From contig OY978526.1 of the NCBI GenBank assembly GCA_963854835.1, forward strand, positions 15,145,277-15,209,276: DNA of 64,000 nt, read 5' to 3'. Below, one piece after another: positions 27,515-38,596 of this stretch. Under the pieces are notes generated by a model. It had not been told where the DNA came from, did no database searches, and saw only the letters and a list, made by a program, of their open reading frames with translations. This DNA is from Megamerina dolium. Its lineage: Eukaryota > Arthropoda > Insecta > Diptera > Megamerinidae. The position numbers and the translations under genes are program-made. Each line of letters begins with the position of its first letter. The first letter of the stretch is position 1.

Positions 27515-27740
27515 GGTGCCGCAGATCATTGGTTAATGCATTGGCCTTCTGACCTGAAGGTCGTGGGTTCGATCCCTGAAGCCGAAGCACCACCTGTTCG
27601 CAAGCAATTGACAATTTTTCAGGCAATTACAATTTTCCATGGAAAAGCTTCTAAAAGAACTCTGTGACAAAGCTTAGAAAAAGTGATGTCACAAAGGTTT
27701 TGCCATTCGGAACCGTGTAATATAAGTAGAACTGGACTAT
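27515..27740 (+). mobile_element. tRNA-derived SINE, 5' part (oldest-looking copy)
   Basis: Starts ggtgccgcagatcattgg (A-box region) and has gggttcgatccc (B box, near 27565), followed by the SINE body seen in other copies: aagcttctaaaagaactctg, a gtgatgtcacaaaggtt block and cggaacc. After about 27738 the SINE match stops and LINE coding sequence begins. Compared with the copies at 29461 and 35816 it lacks the aacaaatttaatatcgaaa segment after the tRNA-like head and has diverged widely. Confidence 0.75.
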
Positions 27741-28262
27741 ACACCTGAAGCTACGGCTAAATCAAACAGTAATTTGGCCAGTACTATCGTATGGCTGCGA
27801 AAATTAGACTTTGACATATAAAGACGAAACGAGCCTAAAGTTTTTCGGGAGAAAAGTGCTCCGTAAAATATTTGGGCCAATACGCAATGAAGATGACTCT
27901 TACCGAATACGGTACAATGACGAATTGCTGGAATTGTGCAAAGGAGAAGATGTCGTAAAATTGATTAAATCGCAAAGGCTACGATGGCTTGGACATATTA
28001 GGAGGATGGAAGATGGGAGCCCCCAAAAATCCATTTTCGAATACAACACTCTAACACCAAAAGCCAGAAAACGTCCGAGGCTGAATTGGCTTCAATAAGT
28101 TTTAGACAATCTGAAAAAAATACAAATTACGCTCTGAAGGATAGTCGCGAAAACTGCATCAAATGGAAGAGGCTTGTGAATGAAGCTAAAGCTCACGCCG
28201 AGCTGTAATGATGATGACTGGACTGTGCTGGAAGAGAAGCTCAGCCCAAGTGGTTCATATTT
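27741..28262 (+). pseudogene. 3' end of an RTE-like LINE reverse-transcriptase ORF
   Basis: Conceptual translation reads LNQTVIWPVLSYGCE (the ..RPVLLYGCE motif after the catalytic domain), a stop, TLTYKDETSLKFFGRKVLRK, IFGPIRNEDDSYRIRYNDEL, DVVKLIKSQRLRWLGHIRRM, then RKRPRLNWLQ and a stop near 28098. After a frameshift it ends with DSRENCIKWKRLVNEAKAHA and a stop at 28206-28208. This is the C-terminal thumb/tail of endonuclease-reverse transcriptases of RTE-type non-LTR elements. The 3' UTR includes ggaagagaagctcagcc (about 28234), which is nearly the same as a motif near the 3' end of the SINE family. One in-frame stop, one premature stop and a frameshift make it inactive. The catalytic domain is absent. 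Confidence 0.85.
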
Positions 28263-29446
28263 ATGTTTATAAGAATATAGAGAATTACACAAAGCTACGG
28301 AATTTAAAAAATTCATTGTCTTCATAGTTTTTCGGACAACCAATTTCGCCATTTATGGTAGATTAATATTGCAAGGCTTGAGAATATCATAAGAATTAAG
28401 CGAGCTATGACTACTATTTAATGTACCTCACATACAAAGTTGCGAAATAAAAAATATATTTTTACCGCCATAAGGTTCCCAGATTTTTGTCTAGGAGAAC
28501 AACCTTGCCGTGTAGGTTTACATATATTATCTGGGGAAATAATTTTGCAAAAATAAAGCTAGCCACGCTGATTATTTTATATAGCTCCCATACTAATTTT
28601 TTGGACAATTTAAACCTTCACAATTTACCATACATAATTTTTTGGCTACGTCAACCATATTAAATCAATATATAAATTCATCATTATAAGGTCAAACAAT
28701 TTCATGAGAAAAGTAGTGAGCTACGTTTACTATTCAATTTAGTTCTCATACGAAATTGCTACAGTCTGTTTAAAAGATTTCGCAATATTTTTCTCGTCTT
28801 TCATTGAAGTCATACTTACCTTTGCTAAGAATTCCACAATTAAACATACTGAAATAATGCTTAGCATCAAGAATGCCATCCTTCCTGATAGCATTACTAA
28901 TCAAATCTGCCAGTAGCGTTGCTTATCGAAGCAAGTATGGTATATTCGTGCAGCACCCCCATAGTAAGTGTATCACTGTCAGCCAAAGCCAAAAATATAT
29001 TTTTCGATGTCATAGCTATCAAGTGTGTGCATAGGTACATTATTTGACAATTTGTATGACATATGTTGTGTCTGAATTTGTGTTTTCTATGTTTGTGTAT
29101 ACGTAGGTTTACATGTTCCTTTCGCATGGTGAGTGGGTAAGGAAATGTCATTTTATATGTATGTGTATGTACAAGTATGTTGTACTTGTTATTGTTACCA
29201 TTTACTTTAATTATTGCATATATATAACTCTTTGTAATACAACATTCCTGCATTCAATACTGTGGTATGTTCTTGTTCATTTTCACGCTTGTTTGGGAGA
29301 GAATTTGTGTGTGTGTGTGAGTGTGTGTATGTGTTTGTGCTTATTGTTAGCATATCCATCAGCGAATATAGAACGGAAATGCAATGAAAATAAAACAAAA
29401 CTCGAATAAATGAATGAAATATCCAACCAATGAATTTATGAGATGA
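28263..29446. other. Non-coding DNA, partly old repeat
   Basis: From about 28380 to 28790, strings such as tagctcccatactaattttt and tagttctcatacgaaattg recur with loose spacing. They look like very diverged relatives of the tandem arrays at 12290 and 44740. The remainder has no recognisable feature. Opposing short frames at 28897-29409 are not supported by any domain. Confidence 0.35.
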
Positions 29447-29460
29447 TATTGTTGCATGGG

Positions 29461-29823
29461 TGCCGTAGCTCAGTGGTTAGTGTGTTCGCCTTCTGATCTG
29501 TAGGTCGTGGTTCAATGCCCGGCTCATGCATAACAAATTTAATATCGAAAAGATTTTTCTTTCGAACTGTACCCACCTGTCGGCAAGCAATTGGCAATTC
29601 TTCCGACAGTAACAACTTGCCATGAAAAAGCTTCTTAAAGAACTCTGTGACAAAGCTCAGAAAAAGTGATGTCACAAGTGTTCTGCCGTTCGGAACCGGC
29701 TAAAATAAGTAGGTCCCTTCTAATATTGTCCAAAATTTAAGACGCACAACAGTAATGGAAGAGAAGCTCGGCCAATGAGCCCTTTGGGGCTTTATGTGCC
29801 ACATATTTATTTTTTTTATTTTT
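29461..29823 (+). mobile_element. tRNA-derived SINE, full length, with target-site duplication
   Basis: The head tgccgtagctcagtggttag carries an RNA polymerase III A box, and ggttcaatgcc near 29512 a B box. A body of about 290 bp follows, ending in atggaagagaagctcggcc, a gagccctttggggc block and an A/T-rich tail. The 14 bp tattgttgcatggg occurs on both sides (29447-29460 and 29824-29837); three further matching bases, tgc, are ambiguous with the SINE start. This marks insertion by target-primed reverse transcription. SINEs encode no protein and depend on a partner LINE. Confidence 0.9.
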
Positions 29824-29840
29824 TATTGTTGCATGGGTGC

Positions 29841-31039
29841 ATATGTATCCTAGGGTTGCCAAAGTGATGGTTTGATTCAGTGGTTCTGAAAAATATTTTT
29901 GTGATCTGATCGATTTTGAAACCAATTCTTGTAGCAAAGAAAAGCAATTTTAAAGTGATTTTTAAGAAAATTAAAATAAGTAGATTTGAAAGCATTCTTC
30001 GTGATCTCTAGTTAAACATATGATTTATTTTTCAAATTAGTTCAATGGAAAATTGAAAATTGAAATAACCAATATTGTGGTTGGCTAGATTCGTACTCGG
30101 TTTACAACCCTATAGTGCCCACAGCTATATAATTGCAAACAAAACAAAAAAAGAACAATAGCAACAGCAATGTTGCACGTAATACTCTGCAACCGCGCGA
30201 GTGATGTGAGTGAAAAGGCGCTGTCTGTTCGCTTACAAATGTCATGCATTTGTGAACAACAATTGACATAAAACAATGCGGATATGTTATGAACAAGATG
30301 CAACAATGGAGAGAGAGGAAGGGAAGGAGAGAGAAAGAGAGCGAGTACATGTAACTTTGCGTATCTGAATTTCGAATTGCATTTAATGCATTGCACTGAT
30401 GCATGATGATCTAACTGTTCGCGGATAGAGAGAATGCGGTTATATATTTTATACCAAAATTTCCAAATGAATTTATTGTTTCATTTAAATGCAAACGACT
30501 ATATCCTACTATTGTTCTATATATATATAGAAATATTTGTACATATATATTCATGGACATACATATTAGGTTGTATGAATTTTATTATGATTGTATTTGA
30601 TAAAAATTATGGATGGGAAGGATGTTATTAGCAATGCGATATTCATATGAAAATTAATTCATGTGACGCAATAGCAAATTTATAAGTTGCATCTGTATTG
30701 TGAATGTTCAGTGATTGAATGAATTTTGAAACATTTCAAATGTGCATGGTCCAATTTTATTATATTTATACATTAGTGCATAAATGTACAAATTAATTAC
30801 TGCAAGCAATTAAAAAAAAAAAAAAATGAAATAAATTTCATTTGAATGCTTAGCTAATATTTTATAATTTCTACAAAATTCAAATGAAATTGATGAAAAC
30901 AAAACGATTGCCTATTGTGCAACACGACTCCTTCCTTTTCTACTAGTTTTTCTTTTGTCACATAACAATACAGCGTCTTTCAAGGAGAGGTGTCATATTA
31001 TGAGGAAATAAAATATGCAATATTTTTGTGAAAAGAGCT
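29841..31039. other. Non-coding DNA
   Basis: Contains a GA-rich run near 30310-30340, an A tract near 30811-30826 and a 14-bp perfect inverted repeat (aatttcatttgaat at 30834-30847 and its complement at 30878-30891). Overlapping minus-strand frames at 30085-30404 are low-complexity. No exon was recognised. Confidence 0.5.
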
Positions 31040-31552
31040 GATCATTTCATTTTAATCCAAAGTAAAAGCTCAGAGGTTAGTAATGGAAATCACATGGCTA
31101 TTCTTTTGATCAAATTTTTCATCACATTTTCGTATAATCGCGCCTCTATCGTGCGAATAACAGCTCTAATATCGTTTTTAAGCACTTCAATATTTTTTCA
31201 ATATAAAAAAGTCGAATGGTGTTCAGTCACCATTTCGTGCAATCACACGTCCAGAAAATTTTTCACGCAATAGAGCCATTGTTTCAGCAACTGTATGCCA
31301 CGTGGTACCGTTCTGCTGAAAATAAACGTCGTCCATATCCATAGCATCAATTTTAGGCCAAAAGAATTCAGTCAACATCATTCGGTAACTCAATCTATTT
31401 ACTAAAATAATCGCTCCAGCAAAATTTTCAAAAAAATATGACCCAATAACATCGTCACTTCAAAAACCGTACCACGCTGTAACTCGTTGTGGATGGAGAA
31501 GTTGATCGATTATTTCTCTTGTGTTTTCGGAGCCCCAGATGCGGCAGTTTTA
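31040..31552 (-). pseudogene. Decayed mariner-like transposase with catalytic Asp replaced by Asn
   Basis: The minus strand reads NCRIWGSENTREIIDQLLHP, then after a gap MMLTEFFWPKIDAMDMDDVY, then FQQNGTTWHTVAETMALLRE and KFSGRVIARNGD, then TPFDFF, and after a frameshift VLKNDIRAVIRTIEA and NVMKNLIKRIAM with a stop. This is the middle and C-terminal part of an SDEAHF/QQDGATCHT-type mariner-like transposase. In the second catalytic motif the Asp is Asn (QQNGTT). The segment before TPFDFF that should carry the third Asp is deleted. The N-terminal half is cut off at about 31552, where unrelated sequence with a duplicated acttattcagcttttc begins. Confidence 0.82.
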
Positions 31553-33379
31553 CTTATTCAGCTTTTCACTTATTCAGCTTTTCATCTTCATTGTATTGTA
31601 GATATCTATATCGTGATTTCTATTAATACAGATATTCATATAAAATGTGAAATCAGACTTATAACTCATAGAAATATATATTTTTTCATATGAAATTTAA
31701 ATCACATATGAAAAAATCATCAAATTTCGATTATTTGCTGCCTCTCGACTGAAAAAATTGTAATAGAGAGTTTTTTTTTTCTTAGACACATTACTTTTTG
31801 CATTGTACACCACATTTGAGGAGACCCTGTAAATGTTAAAAAATAATCCTAAAATTAAAACCATCTCCAAAGGCAACTTCAAAGAGCATAAGCCTTCTGT
31901 CATCACTTTATATACGAGTATACGAGTATATCTACTTTTACTTTATATCTACATTATTCCCTTTGTTCAATTTTCTTCTGCTTCTTTTGCTTATTGCCAT
32001 TGTTATTGCTACCATTCATTGTTTTTCAAATACCCTTTTTCATCTGCATGTACATATGTGTGTGTGTATAAGTGTAGGAAACATACACTTTTCATAGCCA
32101 AATTTAAAGTTCCTCTTTACAAACGCACATACACACACGCACACATATTTACATATAGTACACATCGACTTACAATGAAAAAACACTACTTTTCGTGTAT
32201 GCATTTGACATTTCACACATTAATTTTGAATACTTCTTATACCACACACACACACAGTTGAGAAACATGTACCTAACATACGTACCAGCGTCATGTCGCG
32301 ATGACTGGGATGACTTGTACGATACGAATGAATGAATAGAATTGTATGAGTGAGTGAGTGTGCCTGTACTACATTTGTGTGAATGTATATTACATAGAAC
32401 ACTTGTTTTAGAACTCAAGTTAATGAAATTAATGCGTGTGAAAGAGAAAATTCATAAATGATGGTATACTCATGGCGTGATATTATCAGCAACATTGAAG
32501 AACCAAATAAAATTTGCCACAAAATATACTCTTCTAAAAAGTACTTAAGTATGTATGTATGTGTGCATGCACATATGTTTGTAGATAAATTAGTTTCCTC
32601 TCACACTTTGATCCTCTTCCAATAGAGGTTGCAAATTAAGTAGTAGTTGTTGTTGTTGTAGTTATTCTCAAGTTATTTATCATTATTAATTGCATATGTT
32701 GACTGTTGATGACTTTGTCACTTTTATCATCATCTTGTTCATTCTCTTCTCTGACTTTTATGTTGTTTAAATGTTTGAAAATTCCACTATGTGAGCATGT
32801 AGAAATATAAGCTATCATATTATATACGAAAATGATAAGACAAGTACTCTTATTTGTGGATTTTATTGCGCCATAATTTGTTTAGCACGGTTCAGTAATA
32901 TCCTGTGGATAATATGTGTCAAAATTTCACACAGTCAAAATGTTGAGGTTTTGGCTATCGCAATAAGCAATGCAAAAAATACTGTTTACTTATCAACTAT
33001 TGGAAGAATCCAATCCAATCAAATTAGAATTCAAAAGGAAATTGAATAAATTCAACTAAAGAAAATTCCTTAATAAACCTCTATAATTAGGCGTCTAATT
33101 TGCCTACATTCAGTATAGAGAGTATTGAATTCAGTTGTCCTTCGTAATGATAAAATATACATTATATTTTAGAAATGTGATATTTTTTGCTTGTTTTTAA
33201 CCAAAACATGAATTAATTTAAATTTTGATGTTTTTTTCAACTTTCAGATTATATTTGAATTTAGCATATTTGTAAGAAATACAATAAATATGATATACCC
33301 TAAATCAAATTTATTGAATTTGTTGATGTTTTGTGTGAAGTATGCTTTTTGAAGATTTAAAATCATTCATTACAAAATA
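31553..33379. other. Non-coding DNA
   Basis: No recognisable exon or transposon. The longest frame (31833-32261, plus strand) is rich in Tyr, Thr, His and Cys from TG/CA- and CACA-rich sequence and has no domain. (GTT)n-like and CA runs occur near 32240 and 32645. Confidence 0.5.
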
Positions 33380-34150
33380 ATATTAACTTCTATGCAAATG
33401 TATCGATTTGTGGTTTGGGAAATTAAACTTTTGTATGGGGTATGGGGTGGGTGCCGTAGCTCAGGTAACTCAGCTGATCTGTAGGTCGTGGTTCAATACC
33501 CGGCTGATGCATAACAAATTTAATATCGAAAAGATTTTTCTTTCGAACGGTACCCACCTGTCGGCAAGCAATTGGCAATTCTTCCGACAGTAACAACTTG
33601 CCATGAAAAAGCTTCTAAAAAGAACTCTGTGACAAAGCTCAGAAAAAGTGCTGTCACAAGTGTTCTGCCGTTCGGAACCGGCTAAAATAAGTAGGTCCAT
33701 TCTAATAATGTCCAAAATTTAAGACGCACAACAGTAATGGAAGAGAAGCTCGGCCAATGAGCCCTTTGGGGCTTTAAGTGCCACATACATACATACATAC
33801 ATGGGGTCCATAGTTATTTATAAACATATTGACTTCAAATTTTATTTGCAATCATATTTGAATGAAAAAATATAATTACCGAAATTTTAGAAAGATTCAC
33901 TGAAAAATAATTGTATGTTCCATACGAATTTATTGATTTTTGTTTTAAAAAATTATATTTTTGTATGAAGTTTATATTTATTTATAAAGTGATGGCCATT
34001 TGGATTGAAATTTAAGTAATCAAATGTAACTACTGAAATTTCAGAAGATTTCATTGAACATTAATTTTGTGTTTCATACAATTTTATCGATTTTTATTAA
34101 AAAAAAAATTTTATAAAATGTTTGTATGACATTTTTTTTTTTACTTATTA
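33380..34150. repeat. AT-rich tandem repeat, split by a SINE
   Basis: Two units align well: gaaattttagaaagattcac (33881) with gaaatttcagaagatttcat (34035), and catacgaatttattgattttt with catacaattttatcgattttt, each followed by ttgtatga. The period is 154-158 bp. A third partial unit before 33448 (atgtatcgatttgtggtttg, then ttgtatgggg) continues after the SINE at 33801, so the SINE landed inside an older array. The phase marker ttgtatg resembles the start of HINE internal units. Confidence 0.65.
33449..33800 (+). mobile_element. tRNA-derived SINE with a damaged head
   Basis: The body and 3' end match the copies at 29461 and 35816 closely. In the head, the A box is followed by a rearrangement (gtagctcaggtaactcagc) that removes about 15-20 bases before the B box ggttcaatacc. 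The tail is an (acat)n run. The 7-bp atggggt at 33442-33448 and 33801-33807 is a likely target-site duplication. It interrupts the tandem array around it. Confidence 0.85.
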
Positions 34151-34159
34151 ACGGATTGC

Positions 34160-34915
34160 GTAAAATTTTGCATCGAGTTATATAGCGGGATAGAGACAGG
34201 CATCTTTTCGAGGCCCCTTCATGTATCCAAATACGTCTTCCTAATAATATAAGCGTGTTTCAGGCAGAAATGCTTGTTATAAAGGAGGCATGTACATCCT
34301 TTGCAATTGATAGAGTCTCATGGTCAAAGTAAGCTATCTTTACAGACAGTCAAGCTGCTATCAAAGCTCTAGATTCTGATAAAATATTTTCAAGACTGGT
34401 CTTACAATGCAGATAAGAACTCGCAGAACTCTTGTGTGGGTTCCAGGTCATAGGAACATTGATGGGAACGAACGAGCATATGAATTGGCTAGATTAGGTT
34501 CTTCATTGGATATTCCACTGGCGAAAACTGTGGCTATTCCGTTCAGTACGATAAAAAGGCAACATAGCTTCCCATTACTGTTCCATTGCGGAACAAAGAT
34601 GGAAACGGCTGACAACTTATACCTTGTCAAGACAGACATAGTCAAGGTATAACATTCAAAGGACGAATCGACTGCTAAATTGTTCCCGTCATCGGAAGAT
34701 AGGGAAACATGCATAGAGACTCAATCTTCCCTTCAATTCTTTCTGTCGCAGCTGTCCGGATGTTCTTCAAAGTATTTCCGAAATCTCGGATATTGCGATA
34801 AAATACATTTTGTTATTCTTGAATCCCACAAAGTGATTGTAGCACTTTAGGAGATAGGATCCTAGAAGCTATTAGAAGTACCAACCTCTCCAATATATCA
34901 AAACACAACATTTAA
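34160..34915 (+). pseudogene. RNase H domain and tail of a non-LTR retrotransposon
   Basis: Plus-strand frames read VFQAEMLVIKEAC (with the RNase H Glu), a stop, AIFTDSQAAIKALDSDKI (with the catalytic Asp in TDSQAA), then after a frameshift RRTLVWVPGHRNIDGNERAY and ELARLGSSLDI. The order matches the RNase H domain near the C-terminus of ORF2 in I-group and related insect non-LTR retrotransposons, which removes the RNA strand of RNA:DNA hybrids. The last catalytic Asp, expected in ERADELA, is Tyr here (ERAYELA). The first Asp motif was not found. The downstream part, to about 34915, contains SISEISDIAIKYI-like residues and is probably the rest of the C-terminus. Dead copy, 5' truncated. Confidence 0.8.
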
Positions 34916-35611
34916 ATAAAACACTTAATGAGTATAGGTGGTAGCAAAAAAAAAAAATCCCAAATTTGTACAATGATACAATATATTGAATAATTTTTAT
35001 AATTTCTATAAATTCATCTTCAAGTTACGAGTTCATAGAAATATCTACCTTAAAGGAGAGTTTGATGTATCTTCCTTTTGAAATTTTTCATCCTGCACAT
35101 ATCATGAAATTTCTTTATAAAAAGCATCCTATGAATACGCTGAATATTAATTATATTTTTTTTTACACAACAACAATATATGTATATAGTGTGAAGGCAA
35201 TGACATTAGCAAAGTTAAAATTAAGTTGAATTTTTTATGCGTATTCATATGTAGAGGATAAAGTATATGAGAGTATATTTCTTTATTTATTACTTCTATT
35301 ACCAAGCATACGCGCTAAGGTGCGCTAATATACATACACACACATAATATTATAAACTTATTAGGATTATTAACATAAAGTGGTAGCTTATGTGCATAAG
35401 TATATATATCAAATGAGTAAATGAGAGATACAAAGCGTAAGGGGAATATCCATAGAATCGGATAAGCATTGCTTAACTATGGTATGAGTAATGAAGCAAG
35501 TTATTTAGCAACAAAAATTTATAAAATGAAAACAGGTATCATATCACACTGTACAAGTGTTCCTTTCCGCAAAATTTGCAAAATTTTTCAATATGAAATT
35601 AGAAGAAAAAA
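34916..35611. other. Non-coding AT-rich DNA
   Basis: Nothing recognisable. It lies between the dead retrotransposon and HINE copy 2. Confidence 0.5.
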
Positions 35612-37226
35612 TCTCCTTACAGTCGGCTGGGGCCGACCAAACTATACCCTGCATATGTAGATTTATATATAAAAAGTTTACTCGAATATCCAACTTTTCT
35701 TTTATTTCCACTTTTCGAGAAACAATTTTTGCATATACTACTAATTTACACCCGAAATATGGTTGACTTTGACGAAGTAAAAGGATTTTAAGATAATTCC
35801 GAGGCTTAGTATGGGTGCCATAGCTCAGTGGTTAGTGTGTTCGCCTTCTGATCTGTAGGTCGGTGGTTCAATCCCCGGCTGATGCATAACAAATTTAATA
35901 TCGATAAGATTTTTCTTTCGAACGGCACCCACCTGTCGGCAAGCAATTGGCAATTCTTCCGACAGTAACAACTTGCCATGAAAAAGCTTCTTAAAGAACT
36001 CTGTGACAAAGCTCAGAAAAAGTGATGTCACAAGTGTTCTGCCGTTCGGAACCGGCTAAAATAAGTAGGTCCCTTCTAATATTGTCCAAAATTTAAGACG
36101 CACAACAGTAATGGAAGAGAAGCTCGGCCAATGAGCCCTTTGGGGCTTTATGTGGCCACATATTTATTTTATTTTAGTATGGGAGCTATATAAAAAGTGG
36201 GCGTGGCTTACCACTTTCTAGTAAATCCAATTAATTTTTCAATGTTAATCCACACCTTAAATTTGGTGTCCTACGTTGAATAGTTTCTAAGTTATGGTGG
36301 TTAACATTTTTGTTTAATTTCCTCAACTTTGTATGGGAGCCCCAATAAGAAGTGGGCGTGGTACGCTGATTTTTCGCCAGATTTTTGCCGACTACGATAT
36401 TAATTTAAGTATCAATTATGGTTATTCTAGACAGAAGATTGCCGAAGTTACAGCTGTTTCAATTTAAAATTTGTATGGGGGCTACGATAAACAGTGGGCG
36501 TGGTGCGCCCATTTTCTGTGAGCCTAGTTGCTCGTACAATACTAATCCACACCTTAAATGTCGTTATTCTACGCTGAATAGTTTGCAAGTTATAACCGGT
36601 AACATTTTTTTTAATTTCCGCAACTTTGTATGGGAGACCCAAAAAGGAGTGGGCGTGGCACACTGTGTCAATTATGGCTATTCTAGACAGAAGATTGTAG
36701 AAGTTACAGCAGTTTCAATTTAAAAGAAGTACAGACACTTTGTATGGGAGCTACGCTAGAAAGTAGGCGTGGCTCATCCACTTTTGGTGAGGTTATATAG
36801 TAGTATAATATAACTCTATGTGCAAAATATTGTTGTCCCAAGTGGTATAGTATGTGAGTTATAGCAAGTTAAAGATTTTGAAAATTTCGAGGTTAGTCGC
36901 TTTGAATGCTTGGTGTGGGCGTGGTTATTGACCGATCATGCCCAATATCAATCCCCTCCGTACCCTTGGATCATAGATTACTTATGCCAAATTTCATCGA
37001 AATAGCTCAATATTTACTCAAGTTATCGTGCGAACCAGCCAGGTGACAGACAGACGGACGGACGGACGGACGGACGGACGGACGGACATCGTTAAATCGA
37101 AAATTTAATCGACGCTGATCACGAATATATATCCATGTCTATATCTCCGGAGATTCCTTCAAGTGGACACAAACATCTGACCGAAATGAATATACCATGC
37201 ATATTGCATTATGCAGGGTATAAAAA
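35612..37226 (-). mobile_element. DINE-1/HINE-like element, copy 2, with nested SINE
   Basis: Same terminal hairpin (gtcggctggggccgac at 35622-35637) and same other end (atgcagggtataaaaa) as copy 1. Without the 358-bp SINE and one 10-bp target duplicate it is about 1.25 kb. The right 500 bp is nearly identical to that of copy 1, so both are fairly young. Relative to copy 1 it lacks about 40 bp after ggcgtggcacactg near 36663. It has the (GGAC)n core at about 37046-37086. No protein is encoded; open frames inside are shared artefacts. Confidence 0.75.
35816..36173 (+). mobile_element. tRNA-derived SINE nested in HINE copy 2
   Basis: Head tgccatagctcagtggttag (A box) and ggtggttcaatccccggc (B box near 35865) are the best-preserved in the window. 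The body matches 29461-29823 throughout. A perfect 10-bp target-site duplication, ttagtatggg, lies at 35806-35815 and 36174-36183. It interrupts the HINE phrase tttgtatgggagct, so it inserted after the HINE. Confidence 0.92.
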
Positions 37227-38559
37227 TAAGCTTCCATTAGGCATTTAACATTTTGTTTAAAATAATGCTTGAATTGTGTGAAATTAAAATGTAAGATGAA
37301 GAACATGCGAATCAAACAGTAAGTTCTTTTACCTGTAGTTGTTGTTGTTGTTGTTGTTGTTTTTAATATTGCGTTCTTTTGCGTGCCACACATTTTTCCA
37401 AGAACTCAAAGTCAACGTTTTCTAATTTGCCGCAATACATAAATATGTACTTGTAGCTAAGAATGAATGTGAGTGCTGCATTAAAAATGTATTAATGCAC
37501 ACAAAATATACTCATACATATACACGCAAACAGACACATACATATAATAACAGCGTATTTAGCTTTGCTCATTTTGTTTATGCGCCTGCATTTGTTAAGA
37601 TAAAATTGAAATTCAACTTCATTCGTAAGAAGTTTATGCAATTGCTTTGCGTGCGTATGTGCGTTAAAATGACTATGGATGTACGTATATGTGTATATAT
37701 ATTTGTGCTTGCATGATTAAGTGAGTAATGATAATTTGTGTGTATATGTTATGTGCGTATTTCAGTTAAAATGGCATTAATCGTAAATTAAGCCTGCTGT
37801 AGAAATGGTACAACTAGTAGTATGAGTAATTTAAATTTTAAATGCAATTTTATCATTTTGCGCATTCTTAATGAGAGTTGCTCTTTAGAAAAGAACACTA
37901 AGAAGAAGAAGAAGAAGGAGCACGCACACATTGGCATTCACATGCATATATGCATAGAATATTATTGTTAATTAAATAAAATATTTACTCCAGAGTATTT
38001 CATTACAATGAAGAATATGAGCGCTGGATGAGAGAGAGAGACTCACCAACTAAGTACTTGCATATATGTACGTACAAACATTAGCCAATGGTACATAGAC
38101 TATGTATGGTATGATAAGTTTTAATGTGTCACGCATTTGTAGTAAAAATGTTTATGAAGCAATTTCGTGTGCCTACATACATTTGTTATATATGCTACAT
38201 ATGTATATGCAGATGTATAAACTGTTTACTACATATATGTAAAATATATACAATATAGAAACAAGTAATAGTAATTAGAGAACAGAAAAAAATTATTTAC
38301 GATAAGTCTTTTGGGCGTTTTATTTTTTTGTTTTTTCCTCTCTTATTATTATTATTATTATTATTATTTTATAAATATTTTTTTTTTATTAGAAAACCTC
38401 ACACGATGGCTTCCAAAAGTCACATAGTCATAAAAGTATGTACGCACGCAAACACACAAAACGAAACATATATATCGTATATATTGTACCAATAATAAAG
38501 AAGAAAATTAAATAAAAAGCATTAGTGCAAAAATTTTATTACATTTAATTATATTTGCT

Positions 38560-38596
<37 letters not shown>

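Noticed and set aside
29461..29535. A functional tRNA gene
   Set aside because: The head has A- and B-box sequences but no complete cloverleaf acceptor pairing, and the same head recurs fused to the same 290-bp body, so it is a SINE.
31833..32261. 142-codon plus-strand frame
   Set aside because: Rich in Tyr, Thr, His and Cys from CA/TG-rich and T-rich sequence, with no domain, no splice context and an opposing frame of similar quality.
35469..35766. Overlapping frames at the left end of HINE copy 2
   Set aside because: They run across the element boundary and its terminal hairpin and have no domain.
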